Shown: piece by piece, positions 21,454-32,497 of the stretch
How positions within the stretch are numbered: position 1 is the stretch's first letter
Layout of the letters: each line of letters begins with the position of its first letter
Source: Beroe forskalii
Lineage: Eukaryota; Ctenophora; Nuda; Beroida; Beroidae
DNA length: 64,000 bases
Assembly (NCBI GenBank): GCA_011033025.1
Contig: WFMF01000037.1
Location: 372,001 to 436,000 of the forward strand
Direction: 5' to 3'
Notes under the pieces: generated by a model
Told to the model about the DNA's origin: nothing
Databases searched by the model: none
What the model saw: the letters and a program-made list of their open reading frames with translations, nothing else
Position numbers and translations under genes: made by a program

Positions 21454-23962
21454 GATTGCCGCACTATATAGTGACTCCGCACTATATAGTGACAAGCTGT
21501 TTTGGTGCCAAATCCCCAAGTCACTAAATAGTGCGTAAAAACACTTTATAGTGTCAACGCACTATATAGTGACAAATTCATTGTGACATGCATATAAAAG
21601 GTAGAAACATAAATTTGATCAAAATATTGTAATATCATGAATCCATAACATAAATCTATAATATCTTACTTAACTCAGAATATGTAATAGAAATATATGA
21701 TAAACATTCAATCAAATTAGCCAGCAATCAAACAACCAATAACAGTCAAGAAGCGTAGCGGCTCGTAGTCATCGTAGTGGTCGATGATTTCCTGCAGGCG
21801 TTCGTCGAGCTTCACCCACTTCTTCTGTCTGGGAGGGGGAGGATTCCGCATGAGGTGGTTGCAGTACTTCCCGTCTGTGACCGCCTGCTCCAGCTTCAGC
21901 GCCTCCAGGAACTTCCAGATGGTCGGATGGGTGCAGTTGACCAGACTCCTGAAGCCGTTGTGCCAACCCTCAGCGATGTTAGAACTCCTGGGTAGTCCAC
22001 AAAGGGTAGCGTCCCACTGGTTCCAGGTGTAGTGGCTGAAGAGAGGAGCTCGAGCAGAAGTCCCCAACCAAGTGTAGTCCATGTAGGCAGCGAAGTCTGA
22101 CATCTCTGCGGGGAGGGTTGGACGGAGGAGCCTCCACACCATGTCGATGTCTCCGATGGGAAGGAAGGGTAGGGCTCCGATCATCTGGAAGGCCTTCCTG
22201 ACAGCAGATCCGTTGACCTTGTACTCTGGAACCAGGTCTGACTGGGAGAGCTTCCGCCAGAGGGCCTGCTTGTAGTGGAAGTAGCATCCTCTGAGGGTGG
22301 TGCCGGGCCAGACGTTGAGGACAGCGTTCTGCAGGGCCTTCTCGTAGTCCACCAGCACGGAGTCAGGATGGAAGGGTCCCCGGGTGTCCAGTTCCTCCAG
22401 GAGGTTGGTGTAGAGGATCTCCGTCTTCCCAGGGAGAAGTCCGTAGGAGCAGGGAATCCTCCAGCCATCATCAAGGAGCCCATGGACTGTCAGGAGCTGG
22501 GTGAACAGGGAAGGAGCCACCTTGAAGGTTCCGTCGATCACCAGGTGAGGAGCTTCAGCAAGGGCAGAAAGGTTGTCCTGGGTGCCGAAGAGGAAGGATC
22601 TCCGGAGGTGTGGGGTGTACTCGGAGTCCCAGAGGAGCATGTCATCACCGCTGGCAGTCTACAGGTAGGAGGGAGGAAGCACCAGGGTCTCCAGGGAGGT
22701 AGGGTTGATAGGGTGGTGGTTGGACTTCTGACGGGAGAGGCGGGCCATCTTCACCAGGGCGTTCTCTTGGCATCCAAGGTGGGATTTGGCTTCGAAGTCC
22801 AGCTCAGCTTGGCAGGCAGCAGCAAGGTGTTTGGAGGGGAGGTCGGTGTCAGCAGCCTTCCTCTTCAGGGTCTTCTTGGCAAGATGGACAGCGATGTGGC
22901 TGGGTCTTTCTTCATGATTGTGGGAAGGAGGGGGGCAGGAGGGTGAGGAGTCTTGAAGGGTGAGCCGAGCAGGACATCCCCGAGAGTGTTCTGTGCACTT
23001 CCAGTAGGACCGGTCCCCACGCTGCCTCTCCTTACAGTACCGGAAGCCGAGCCAGATGATGTTGGTTCCTCCTCTCTTGCCAGTGGTGTAAAAAAAAAAT
23101 TTTTTGGTCCTCGGACCAAAAATCCCCGGGGATTTTTGGTCCTCGGACCAAAAATTTTTTTTGGGGGCCTAACTCAAAATTTCGATCAATAACATAAGTG
23201 CGAAATTAAGTTTCAAAGCGATTCTGAAAATTTCGTGCAAAAATATTAAAAAATGGCGGAGGAGTAGCGAAAAATGTAAAGTCGATTTTCGCAAAACCGC
23301 AAACCGAGAAAATGGCGATTTTGTGGTTTTTTGGACCTCAAATGGCCATTTTAGTAGCAATCAACCCCATACTTGCAGAGAATACATAAACCAATGCTAT
23401 CTATCGAATAAAGTTGGTTTCATTCAAAAATATTGATATTTGGGCAAGTTATGGGCCAAAATAAGCTTGCGCAACGCGCGTATGCCCATATATGGGCATA
23501 CGTTTTTCGGCCATAACTCGGCCATTTTTTGAGATATCGACTTCAAATTTTTTATGGTAACTCAGGGGACCATTATCTATCGATTGCACACCTCAGATCT
23601 CGTCCAAGTCGCTTTTGAAAAAATATGCCCATTTAAGGCCCATATTTGGGCATGGCGCCACAACGGCGCCAGTGGGTCTGGGGTACCAAACCCGGCCAAA
23701 AAGTTGGCCCACGTGGTGTACCTTTGGGTCAACCATTATCTCAGAAACGTGTTTTCCAAAAATTTGGGTTGAACCCCCCCTTAATGAGGCCATGTCACCG
23801 TATAGTGCGCTTTCCTTTCAAGATGATTCGGGACAGTCAATAACATATTATGGTCTACTTTTTGTCACTATATAGTGCGTAAAAACACTTTATAGTGTCA
23901 GCGCACTATACAGTGACATGGTGTCACCATATAGTGCGGTGTCACTATATAGTGCGATTACC
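21454..23962 (-). mobile_element. MULE (Mutator-like) DNA transposon with 9-bp target duplication
   Basis: Bounded by a 9-bp direct repeat GGTTTTCGT (21445-21453 and 23963-23971); the mirror arm near 14980 has the same site uninterrupted, so both ends are certain. Termini are inverted repeats sharing CGCACTATATAGTGAC, with several more CACTATATAGTG-like words just inside each end (for example near 21474, 21560, 23868 and 23904). The inside encodes a MULE transposase on the minus strand. A nested palindrome (about 23091-23162) and a non-coding block to about 23800 separate the coding part from the right end. Confidence 0.95.
21717..22874 (-). CDS. MULE transposase, broken by one stop
   Basis: The main frame (22640-21717, 307 residues) holds the MULE DDE catalytic core: LVIDGTFKVAP (first Asp), SVLVDYEKALQNAV (second Asp), RGCYFHYKQALWRK (the conserved C..H block), and SSNIAEGWHNGF (Glu region). 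Upstream the same reading frame (about 22874-22641) continues with LKRKAADTDLPSK and NPTSLETLVLPPSYL, the segment that normally precedes the core in animal MULEs, and meets one TAG just before the core. A FLYWCH zinc finger, common upstream in this family, is not evident. Probably recently active but inactive as written, unless the stop is read through or is an error. Confidence 0.88.
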
Positions 23963-25805
23963 GGTTTTCGTCACAGAACTGCAGCTGGTTCAGTCACAGA
24001 ACTACGGTGGGTTCTATCACAGAACTGCTGCAGGTTTTGTCAGAGAACTGCAGCTGTTTCCGTCACAGAATTGTGGCAGTGAATTTTTCATGACGTTCAC
24101 AAGACACAGTTTTCCAATGACACCGATTTTGCTGTCTCTATCCTTTGTGCAATGAAATGCAACGTACGGCAGTGTTGAAAACTACAACTCCATCAATAAA
24201 AACACACGTGCTAGGAATTTTTGCGCGGTATTGGTCTCATTTATAATTCCGCGTGTGCGCGTAATTCCACTCAAATTGTGGACAAATGTGCCACTTTACC
24301 AAAGATAAGACGAAGGAAAAGCACACCTGAAAATCCGGAAGAGCTGGTCAATCTCTGAGTCTCCTTGGAACAGCGACCTGCCCGTCACCATTTCCGCTAG
24401 GATACACCCAATACTCCACACGTCTACCCCGAAGGAGTAATTCTGACACCCCAGCAGGATTTCAGGGGCACGGTACCAGAGAGTGACTACTTCGTGTGTG
24501 TACGTTCTGACAGGGATACTGATGGAACGGGCCAGCCCGAAATCTGCCAACTTCAGTGCACCCTGCGAATAGGTCAGATATTTGGCGATGTGAATTAGAA
24601 TTAGATGGTCGACGGTTGTTTAAATGGTGTCACATATCATTTCATGCTGTCATAATTCCATCCCTTCGAATCCGATGTCTTATCTATAAAAGTTCGAATG
24701 AAAGAATCGAACGGAAATTTCATCTGTCTGAGCGTCGAATTGTAGAATAAGTAAGAATCATTAAATTTTGAATCTTACCTGAGCGAAGTTACCTGAGCAT
24801 TGATAAGAAGGTTCTGTGGCTTCAAGTCCCTGTGCAGAATTCGTTTCTGATGGCAAAATGCGACGCCGGATATCAGTTGATAGAGGAAACTCTGAAATAC
24901 GGGAAGTAAAATATTCTAATGCTAATGTTATGCAAAGTAAAACGATCGGGTTCCAACTTTAACTTTCATGCACTTTTGTACAATCTTTAGGAATTCAGGA
25001 AATAAAGTGTACAGGCTTATACACTCCTGTACTCCCATAGACTCAATCATTTGTGATAACATACACTATACATTGTACATGCAATTTTGATAAATTGCGT
25101 GCTCAAAGTTCTTGGCCAATCTCCATACTTCCATACATCACATGGTACATCATGTTGGAAATGTTAGGTGATGCACCACTAGTACTACTTAATAAATCAC
25201 TTCGAACTTTTCACTGACAGACAACACGCCTTCCAACAGCCGCATACCTTAATGATGTACTGAGGCATTGGTTTACCACCGTACGAATCAATGTACTTCT
25301 TTAGATCTTGGTCGAGGTACTCGAATACCAAGTGGAGCTTCTTCTCACCATTACTGTGTAATACATCAATCAACCTGGAATAGGGTAATCAGCGACAATA
25401 TCAAAAGATGCTAAAAAAGAAAATAAGAAAGGAAATTATACTAAGTGGTTCAAGAAAATAATACTAAGTCGAAGTAATTCCTTCCGGCTCTCTCGTAGAT
25501 GCCGTAAGTACTACCGATAACTATCGGATTCGTTAACCAGACTGGAAAGCCTAATAACTTAATAAGGCCCTAATATCCTGTCCATACTTCACATGTTCTG
25601 TAGACTGTAACACACATACTTGACGATGTTGAAGTCCTCGGATAGCTCCTTCAAGAAGGATATTCTGATGGCTGTACTCGGTACCCCCCTCACTATCACT
25701 GTCCAGTCTGATCCTCTCGGGTGCTACGATCTGATTGGTTCTGATGTTCCTGGCCTTGTAAACCACCTGTACGTGCCTTCTCCGATCTTCTCAAGCGCTC
25801 ATACT

Positions 25806-26558
25806 CATTCTATAGTGTTCATACCATGGTGGTATGGGTTTAGGGGTTGGAGGGAATCTATAGTGTTCATACCTACATGGTGGTATGGGTTTAGGTGGGA
25901 TCTATAGTGTTCATACCTACATGGTGGTATGGGGTTTAGGGTTGGAGGGAATCTATAGTGTTCATACCTACATGGTGGTATGTGTGTTTAGGGTTGAGGA
26001 ATCTATAGTGTTCATACCTACATGGTGGTATGTGGGTTTAGGGTTGAGGAATCTATAGTGTTCATACTCTACATGGTGGTATGTGGGTTTAGGTGGATCT
26101 ATAGTGTTCATACTACATGGTGGCATGGGTTTAGGTTGGAGGGAATCTATAGTGTTCATACCTACATGGTGGTATGTGGTTTAGGGTTGAGGAATTTATA
26201 GTGTTCATACCTACATGGTGGTATGGGGTTTAGGTGGGATCTATAGTGTTCATACCTACATGGTGGTATGGTTTAGGCTGGAGGGAATCTATAGTGTCTA
26301 TGCCTCTACATGGTGGTATGTGTGTTTAGGGTTGGAGGGAATTATAGTGCCTATACCTGCTATGGTGGTATGTGGTTTAGGTTGGAGGGAATCTATAGTG
26401 TTCATACCTCATGGTGGTATATGTGGGTTTAGGGTCGGAGGGAATCTATAGTGTCTACTCTACATGGTGGTATGTGGGTTTAGGGTGGGAGGGAATCTAG
26501 TGTTCATACCTACATGGTGGTATGTGGGCTTAGTGGAGGGAATCTATAGTGTTATAAT
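25806..26558 (-). repeat. Right-arm copy of the CDK start-codon minisatellite
   Basis: About 15 copies of the same unit as at 9531-10045 in reverse orientation, but with many single-base gains and losses between units (for example CATACTCTACATGG beside CATACCTACATGG). The left array is far cleaner. It ends at about 26558, the outer limit of the right arm. Confidence 0.93.
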
Positions 26559-26636
26559 TTTGGGGTGGTTTTTATACAATCTGAGTAATATTACAGAAGA
26601 AACTTCATCAAACCATGATTTCAGAAAGGCACTCAC

Positions 26637-26777
26637 AAAGTCAGTCAAGGCAGCAGCACCAAAGAGAGCCAAAGCAACTGTATGATGAGATTCTATCACA
26701 GCATATGCCACCATAGGAGCCATCACTATTCGTGACAAACTCAGAGCATTGGGTATTGTGTAGATGTTATCTGCCTT
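26637..26777 (-). CDS. Exon of a cardiolipin synthase-like CDP-alcohol phosphatidyltransferase
   Basis: A 141-bp exon with acceptor TTTTCTCAG and donor GTGAGT encodes KADNIYTIPNALSLSRIVMA and continues PMVAYAVIES...ALFGAAALTDF. This matches the start of the CDP-alcohol phosphatidyltransferase domain of mitochondrial cardiolipin synthase (human [22 protein letters not shown]...LAGLTDL), just before the DG(x2)AR catalytic motif, which should lie in the next exon. That exon would lie at lower coordinates, yet the inverted CDK-PUS7 duplication begins about 80 bp further on and I find no DGxxAR exon. Upstream exons (mitochondrial leader) would lie to the right and I could not identify them. Either the gene was cut by the duplication or the rest lies beyond it. 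Confidence 0.72.
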
Positions 26778-27951
26778 CTGAGAAAATAGTGTGATAATGC
26801 AAATATTACGATTTTGTAATACACTGCTGGTATTTATAATAATAGTAATTTGAACTTTATATTATAGTGGCACATCAACTTAATATAATTGCACAGCTTG
26901 TGCCATGAAAACAATATAACATTTTAATTATAAAATGTTAACAGTTGTGAAGCAATGGAGCATGGTACCTACCTATGTGCACAATTAACATCAAAAACTA
27001 AGTATTTATAACTCAAAGCATGCCAATGTTCGAACATTATTGTGTGACATCAAAATGTGTCATATTCATGTAAATTAATCTCACATTTTCAGTTGGTTTT
27101 GAAGATAAGCATCTGCAACATCTTTCAATTCTCACAACATTAAAATTATTTTCTCACACTTGTAATCCACCCACCAATATTAAGCCGGATTTAGCCACTG
27201 AATAAGTACCTGCCTCCTGAGTTTAGTATTTCATGATCATCCAGCTAGCAAGATTAATCACAACATTCTTCATTGTGGTGAAAACATGTTTACCTCACAA
27301 CATAAACTGCTCCAGCATTGACAAGAGATTTGAATCTTCTATTACGTCTGACAATGCCTCTGTAAGCATGTGGTATGAACATTCTTAGTAGTCTTCTAGG
27401 TCCAATTCAATTTTAAAAACCTATCAGTCAAGAAAACATTCTGGAATTGGTTCAACTCAAGGACAATAAGATAAGGCTATAAAGTGACTTCCCCCATTTC
27501 ACATGTAAGAGACATGGATCCTTCAATAAAATGTGATGAAACACTAAATATGGAAATGAATAAAGTTTTATATAAATATAATCTTATATGATTGATGATG
27601 TTTTGGGGCATTGCAGATTCAGTTCATCATATGAAGCAAGCTTTAATAAGCAAGGAGTTAACAGAAATAAAAAGAACTATATCAAGGGCCTGACAAAGCA
27701 CAGCCATTTGGCTATTCACAAGAAATTGCAGATTGATTTCTTGAAGAAAGTTTTCTTTGTGATTTTGATATCTTATTAATTAATTGTATAGTATATTTTT
27801 AAGCATAATTAATGGTGTTGAGCCATCACAAATCTTTGACACATGTATAGTAAATGGGTTGATTGAATGGAATTGGTTTATCAATCAACTTCATTTGATC
27901 GACTGTGGTGTTTTATTTTACACAGAAAATCTTTGAGCTAGCAGGGGAACA
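26778..27951. other. AT-rich region upstream of the phosphatidyltransferase exon
   Basis: No recognisable gene. A segment at about 26866-26960 (GTGGCACATCAACTTAATAT...GCACAGCTTGTGCCATGAAA) resembles one at about 39268-39330, so a dispersed repeat is present. Confidence 0.5.
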
Positions 27952-27959
27952 ACTACAAT

Positions 27960-30900
27960 CAGTGGTGCAAATCCGTATTTTTCATTGGAGGGGATGATTC
28001 GACTTTTAAGGCTAATTTTTGGCATTTTTGAAAATTGGAGGGGATGATCAAAATTGTCGCTAATTACTTAATTAGATTACTAAATTGAAGAAAAAAAAAT
28101 CGTTCATGTCTGCGACCATTTCATCAAATTTTTTCAAATGTACTTATGAATTATCATCAAAGTCACCAAAAAGCAAACGGTACAGTTGCAAATCACACTG
28201 TCCCAAATTGAAATTCAACAATCATACGATAATTGATCTTAAGAAATTTTGGGGAAAGTTATGAATCGGCTATCATGTCAGGTCCCTATTTTCAGATTCT
28301 AATGTGTCAAGGATGATTACTTCAATTAACTCAGAGCAAAGGTAAAACAATTGGAAGAATGGGGCTAAGTATTATGTAATCACTAACCACAAAAGATAGG
28401 CAGTTGACATTGCTACATTGATGATGTGAATCGATGCCTAATTATTGCTTTATTGGCAGTCACAAATGACAGTGTACACAATTAAATGTCTAATTTCTCA
28501 TTGAGTCGCTACCTAGGTTACCCTTGGGCACAATATTATTTGGTAGAGTAATGTCGAGTACCTAATTAGTTAAAATCAGCATTCAGTGGGCATGACTATG
28601 AAATTTAAGAAAGCAGTGCAGACCCCATGGCCCATGGGCCATGGGCCACAGAATTTACTGTCAAACAAGAACTTACAATACACAATGACAAACGGTAGCA
28701 AAATCTAAAAACGTTGTAGTAGGTAATTAACATCAAAATGTCACAAATGACAAACGGTAGCAAAATTTAAAAACGTTGTAGTAGGTAATTAACATCAAAA
28801 TGTCACAAATAATAAAACACTGTAATTGCCAAGTTCCACAACACGAATAACCACAACGAGCTGACTTTTTAATGCAAAGTACTTTCAAATCATCATCATC
28901 AGTGCAAAAGTCATTGAGTTACCTCAAATTTGATTGTATAAAGTAGTGTGGAAAAGTTTAAATGTCACAAAGATGTTATTCTGTTTCAAGTAAAGATGTT
29001 CAGCAAAACAGTATTTTTATCTACAAAGTACTGTACAGAATTGCTGTAGTCTGAGTGAATTTGATTGTTTATTCAAGCCACTTTCACCCGACACCTAGCA
29101 CTTATACACTCTTCTACTGTAGATAATAAGGCATCTAGCAACTTGAGACGACATGTTAATTTGATGACTTAACAAGATGGGATCGTCACTCAATATACCT
29201 TAGTGGTAGAAATTAAGAAGTGTACTATTTAAGGTAGTAAGCAATTTTACTGCCTTAAATAGTACACTCCTAAAATTCTACAAATCTTAATTTCTACCTA
29301 CGGTAATTTGTACAATACCAAAATTTTAGAAAATTTTGTTTAAATAAAGATTTGTACATCTATACCTATCTTTTCGTTCACTAGTACAATATTAAGGCAT
29401 TCTATTTTCTCTCAATACAGGTTCAGAATCTTTCAGCTAAAGAAAGCATCAGTGCACACAAAATCAAATTTTATATGATAAACAATTATCACTCGATAAA
29501 AATTATAGGCATTTCTTCAGCTTCTTTGTCTTCCTGCACATCTTCCATATCTTCCACCTAAAGCCCAATAGAACCATCTTCGATATGTTCTTCGATGTTT
29601 TCATCAGAAAACAAGGTCTTCAAAATTTCAGGAATCATCGGCCAATCTTTCATCAAACGGAGGCAGTGAAACATTGCAAAGAACATGGAGTTGACTCTAG
29701 GATGCTCATTGACCCGTTTGCTAATCTGTTTCTCTAGAACGCCTAGCTTTACCTTTGTCTATATTTCATAGATCCCAAATAAATTGAATTCAATGGAAAA
29801 TAAATTGAATTCAATGGAAAAATGTGGCAGTATCCAAGTTGCCCGACACACTTAGTGGAATTCCACTATCGAGTTAGTGGAATTCCACTATCGACTTAGT
29901 AGACTTCCATTAACTGATAGTGGACTTCCATTATGAGATAGTAGACTTCCATTAGAGATGGTGGAATTCCACTACGAGTTAATAGACGTCCACTATCTCT
30001 GATAGAGTCTAATCAGCTGAATTAGGGGACACCTTATTACCACGAAATCGTATGCAGAGGAAAGTATAAATAGGAGTGATTCCCTGCTCTCTTCATCGCA
30101 TTCACCATGATTCCCTCTCTACGAAAGTGCGACATTTGACCCCCCGACACTTGACCCCCCGACATAACATCCCCCGACACTACATCCCCCGACACTACAT
30201 CCCCCGACACTTCACCCCCCGTAGTTGTTAAAAATGTGATATTAACAGGATTTGGATATTGCAATGTAGACATGTAGTTGTAAGCAATTCCAGTCAGGAA
30301 GGTGTCAGCAGAAGGTCTGGAGTAGTTCCTGAGAAGGTTCTGGATCCTGTCGTTCCTCCTTCTCTCCAGGGCAGATGACTTGAACACGTCTCCTCTGGTT
30401 ACACGGTACATCTTGGCTCTGGAGAGGTTCTGCTGCGTCTGGAGTGTCTTGAGGTTCTTGTTTTCACATCGGTATTTTTGGTTGAAAATTGGTGAAACGA
30501 CGTGAAATTTAGTCCTAGAAAGGCCTGATTTTTGTAGAAATTTTACTGCCTTAATTAGTACACTTCTTAATTAGTACGTCCTTAATAAATACACATCTTA
30601 ATTTCTACCACTAAGGTATCTGATTGCCAGCAATTCTATGACCAATAAACACCGCCATACATAAACAATATCAAGGAACATTGAGGGCTAATGATCTGCG
30701 ATGGTTGCCTTTTATCACTGATGTGGGTTTGTATTTTGTAACGGAGGTTGTGTGAGCTCAATTAGAACAGAATATCATGAAGAACTTACATAAACACCCG
30801 AGAAATTGCGTTAAAGACCGCAGTGTAGTGGGAATTACATCCAATAAATTTAACTTTCTGATCTTGAAAATAACATGATGAGGGATTTCGGCTATTTACA

Positions 30901-31010
30901 ATATTTTGTGAAATTTTGGAGGGGATGAAATTTGAAATTTTTGGGGGGGATGGGCTTCAATTTTTGGGGGGGATAAATCCCCCCCATCCCCCCCGGGATT
31001 TGCACCACTG
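27960..31010. mobile_element. hAT-type element with 8-bp target duplication, non-autonomous
   Basis: Terminal inverted repeats CAGTGGTGCAAATCC and GGATTTGCACCACTG, flanked by a perfect 8-bp direct repeat ACTACAAT (27952-27959 and 31011-31018). The CAGTGGTG-type end and 8-bp duplication are characteristic of hAT transposons. Subterminal GGAGGGGATGA words occur near both ends. I see no hAT transposase; much of the inside is non-coding and includes a second inverted-repeat element. Two ~61-bp tandem copies (about 28685-28807) lie in the left part. Confidence 0.88.
29195..30619 (-). mobile_element. Nested MULE-like element inside the hAT element
   Basis: Inverted termini ATACCTTAGTGGTAGAAATTAAG are followed on each side by GTGTACTA/TTAAGG-like words. 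Inside, on the minus strand at about 29770-29510, a conceptual translation reads LEKQISKRVNEHPRVNSMF and continues to DENIEEHIEDGSIG, like the C-terminal part of MULE transposases; another frame at 30411-30037 (RRRNDRIQNLLRNYSRPSAD) is unassigned and ends in a repeated VSGD tract. An array of about seven ~25-bp AGTGGAATTCCACTATCG-like units lies at 29850-30008. No clear target duplication was found, so the outer limits are less sure than the repeat itself. Confidence 0.6.
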
Positions 31011-31359
31011 ACTACAATATTGCCTATTCAACCACTAGTATAACACATCAGTTGTTCAAATGGAGTTGAACAATCAACCAATTCCATTCAATCAACCAAT
31101 GAACTATACTATATTTGCCCCTTAAAGAAATACAATCCATTGTTTTACACTTTGAGCACACTAGCACAGGTGTCCGTTTATCAATCATAAATAATGATAT
31201 AATAATATAAACATAATGGTATTGAACCATCACACTTCACTTCATTGATAAACATAAATTGGCTTCAATTTAAGACCTTTCATACTTCTTACATAGAAAT
31301 TGTATTAAAAATAGAAATATATAAATAGAAATAAAATATAAAGTGATGCAATGAAAATT

Positions 31360-31720
31360 GTCGTACGATGTAAGACCCGCTGACGCCTACCCTCGCGCGC
31401 GCGGCGCAACGTTCCACATTTGCCATTTGGACGTCATTTTGCAACCTCGTCGACGGACGTTGCCCCATTTATTTCTTCTGACTGGATCGACGGGCGATGT
31501 CCGTCCCTTTCTTCTGACTTGTTGGTTGACAAGGGACGGAGGAAATACGACAATTCCCGCGCAAAACTTTTCTGCGCGTCATCGTACGTGTCAACATGGT
31601 ACTTTGTCAGCGCATTTAGTTCAGCGTCGTACTGAAAGTACGACGTAGTATGGTACAGCCCCATGCCAGAGTCCGAAATAGACGGGCAACGTCCGTCGAA
31701 GTGTCGACTAATGGCCAGAA
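31360..31720. repeat. GC-rich, CpG-dense repeat, family A
   Basis: Contains CTACCCTCGCGCGCG, GGCGCAACGTTCCACATTTG, GACGTCATTTTGC and the inverted words GACGGACGTTGCCC and GGGCAACGTCCGTCG. The same words recur at 46540-47460 in both orientations. It stands out sharply from the AT-rich surroundings. No protein is recognised. Confidence 0.7.
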
Positions 31721-32089
31721 CAACCGGGTCTTGCTTGCATAGAGATCAATAAGAATGTGAAATATATTTTAAAAACCTGAGAAGAATAGTACACATGTGC
31801 AATCTGACAATTTAACGCTTTGAACTGTACTAATCAAACATGAACAAGATTGACAATTTAAAGCTGATAACCTACGTGATTAAAATTTTAAAGAAAAATT
31901 TCATAATTCAATGATTGAAATAGTATAAGTCTATTTTGCACTGTAGAACTAATATACCTACAATCCTACTCAAAAACATGAATATTTCACTCAATATGTT
32001 TTGGAATGGGCAGTTCCTTTAGTGCTGCCCGTAGAGGAGGGATGCTCTCCATTCGTGGAACTCTTCCAAACCTCTACCTACAGTGCCTC

Positions 32090-32497
32090 TCAGTCTCTGT
32101 ACGTAAGGTTTGCTGCTCTGTGCTTGATCAGACGTTTGGATGCATTTCTTTCCCTAGAGCTGAGGTTAGAGCAGGTCTTGGCGTACGATCGCAGCTCCAT
32201 TTTCCAGAAATCAATGTTTTTGATGAAGGTGTATGAAGCTGCAGTTCTCTGTGAAGCGTCTGTTGCAACATAAAGGGCCTCCCTAGTCCTTCCCAGGCTT
32301 GATCGATTCTCTGACACCCGCAGGAAGATTCCAGATGAAGAGGGTACATCACGAAGTCTTGAGATGTTTAGATTGCGAAGGTATATACTGCGGAGTGCTG
32401 GTGTGATCGTCCAAGTTGTGAGAAGCCAAGTGTTGAGGGTCTGGAAGGTGAAGAGGTATTTCAAGTGAAGGTCGGGATTCATCAGGAGCTTCAACAA
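32090..32497 (-). CDS. Unassigned open frame, possible exon(s)
   Basis: A 135-codon frame in GC-richer DNA than its surroundings. It contains a hydrophobic stretch (LKYLFTFQTLNTWLLTTW) followed by RTREALYVATDASQRTAAS and a Lys/Arg-rich end. I do not recognise the family. The flanking minus-strand sequence to about 32780 has other short open pieces in different frames, so several exons, or a decayed element, are possible. Kept only as a lead. Confidence 0.25.
   Translation of the reverse strand: MLKLLMNPDLHLKYLFTFQTLNTWLLTTWTITPALRSIYLRNLNISRLRDVPSSSGIFLRVSENRSSLGRTREALYVATDASQRTAASYTFIKNIDFWKMELRSYAKTCSNLSSRERNASKRLIKHRAANLTYRD

Larger units (their letters stand above)
20689..25822 (-). pseudogene. 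Inverted CDK copy with a disrupted first exon
   Basis: Exons match the intact kinase: exon 1 at 25620-25822, exon 2 at 25248-25374, exon 3 at 24793-24891, exon 4 at 24327-24562, exon 5 at 21064-21205 and exon 6 at 20689-20793. Exons 2-6 have the same lengths as their partners, keep GT-AG borders and differ mainly at silent sites. Exon 1 is broken: ATG AAC ACT ATA GAA is followed by TGA, and there are several small insertions and deletions relative to the intact copy, including loss of three bases in the PSTAIRE region. Intron 4 carries a 2.5-kb MULE. As written it cannot make a kinase from this start. The indels cluster beside a noisy minisatellite, so sequencing error is a real alternative. 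Confidence 0.85.
9531..26558. repeat. Large inverted duplication (palindrome) of the CDK-PUS7 segment
   Basis: The left arm (about 9531-17888) and right arm (about 18555-26558) are reverse complements. They are separated by 666 unique bases (17889-18554) that hold the PUS7 3' end and its 3' flank. Homology stops abruptly after CCCTCAAGTCA of PUS7 on one side and in the CDK minisatellite on the other. Coding exons are almost identical; introns carry substitutions and two large differences (the 3.2-kb block only in the left arm, the 2.5-kb MULE only in the right arm). These differences argue against a simple assembly fold-back, but a mis-joined pair of haplotypes is not excluded. Confidence 0.92.

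Noticed and set aside
22275-22946. 223-codon plus-strand frame
   Set aside because: It is the antisense of the MULE transposase, without a recognisable domain of its own.
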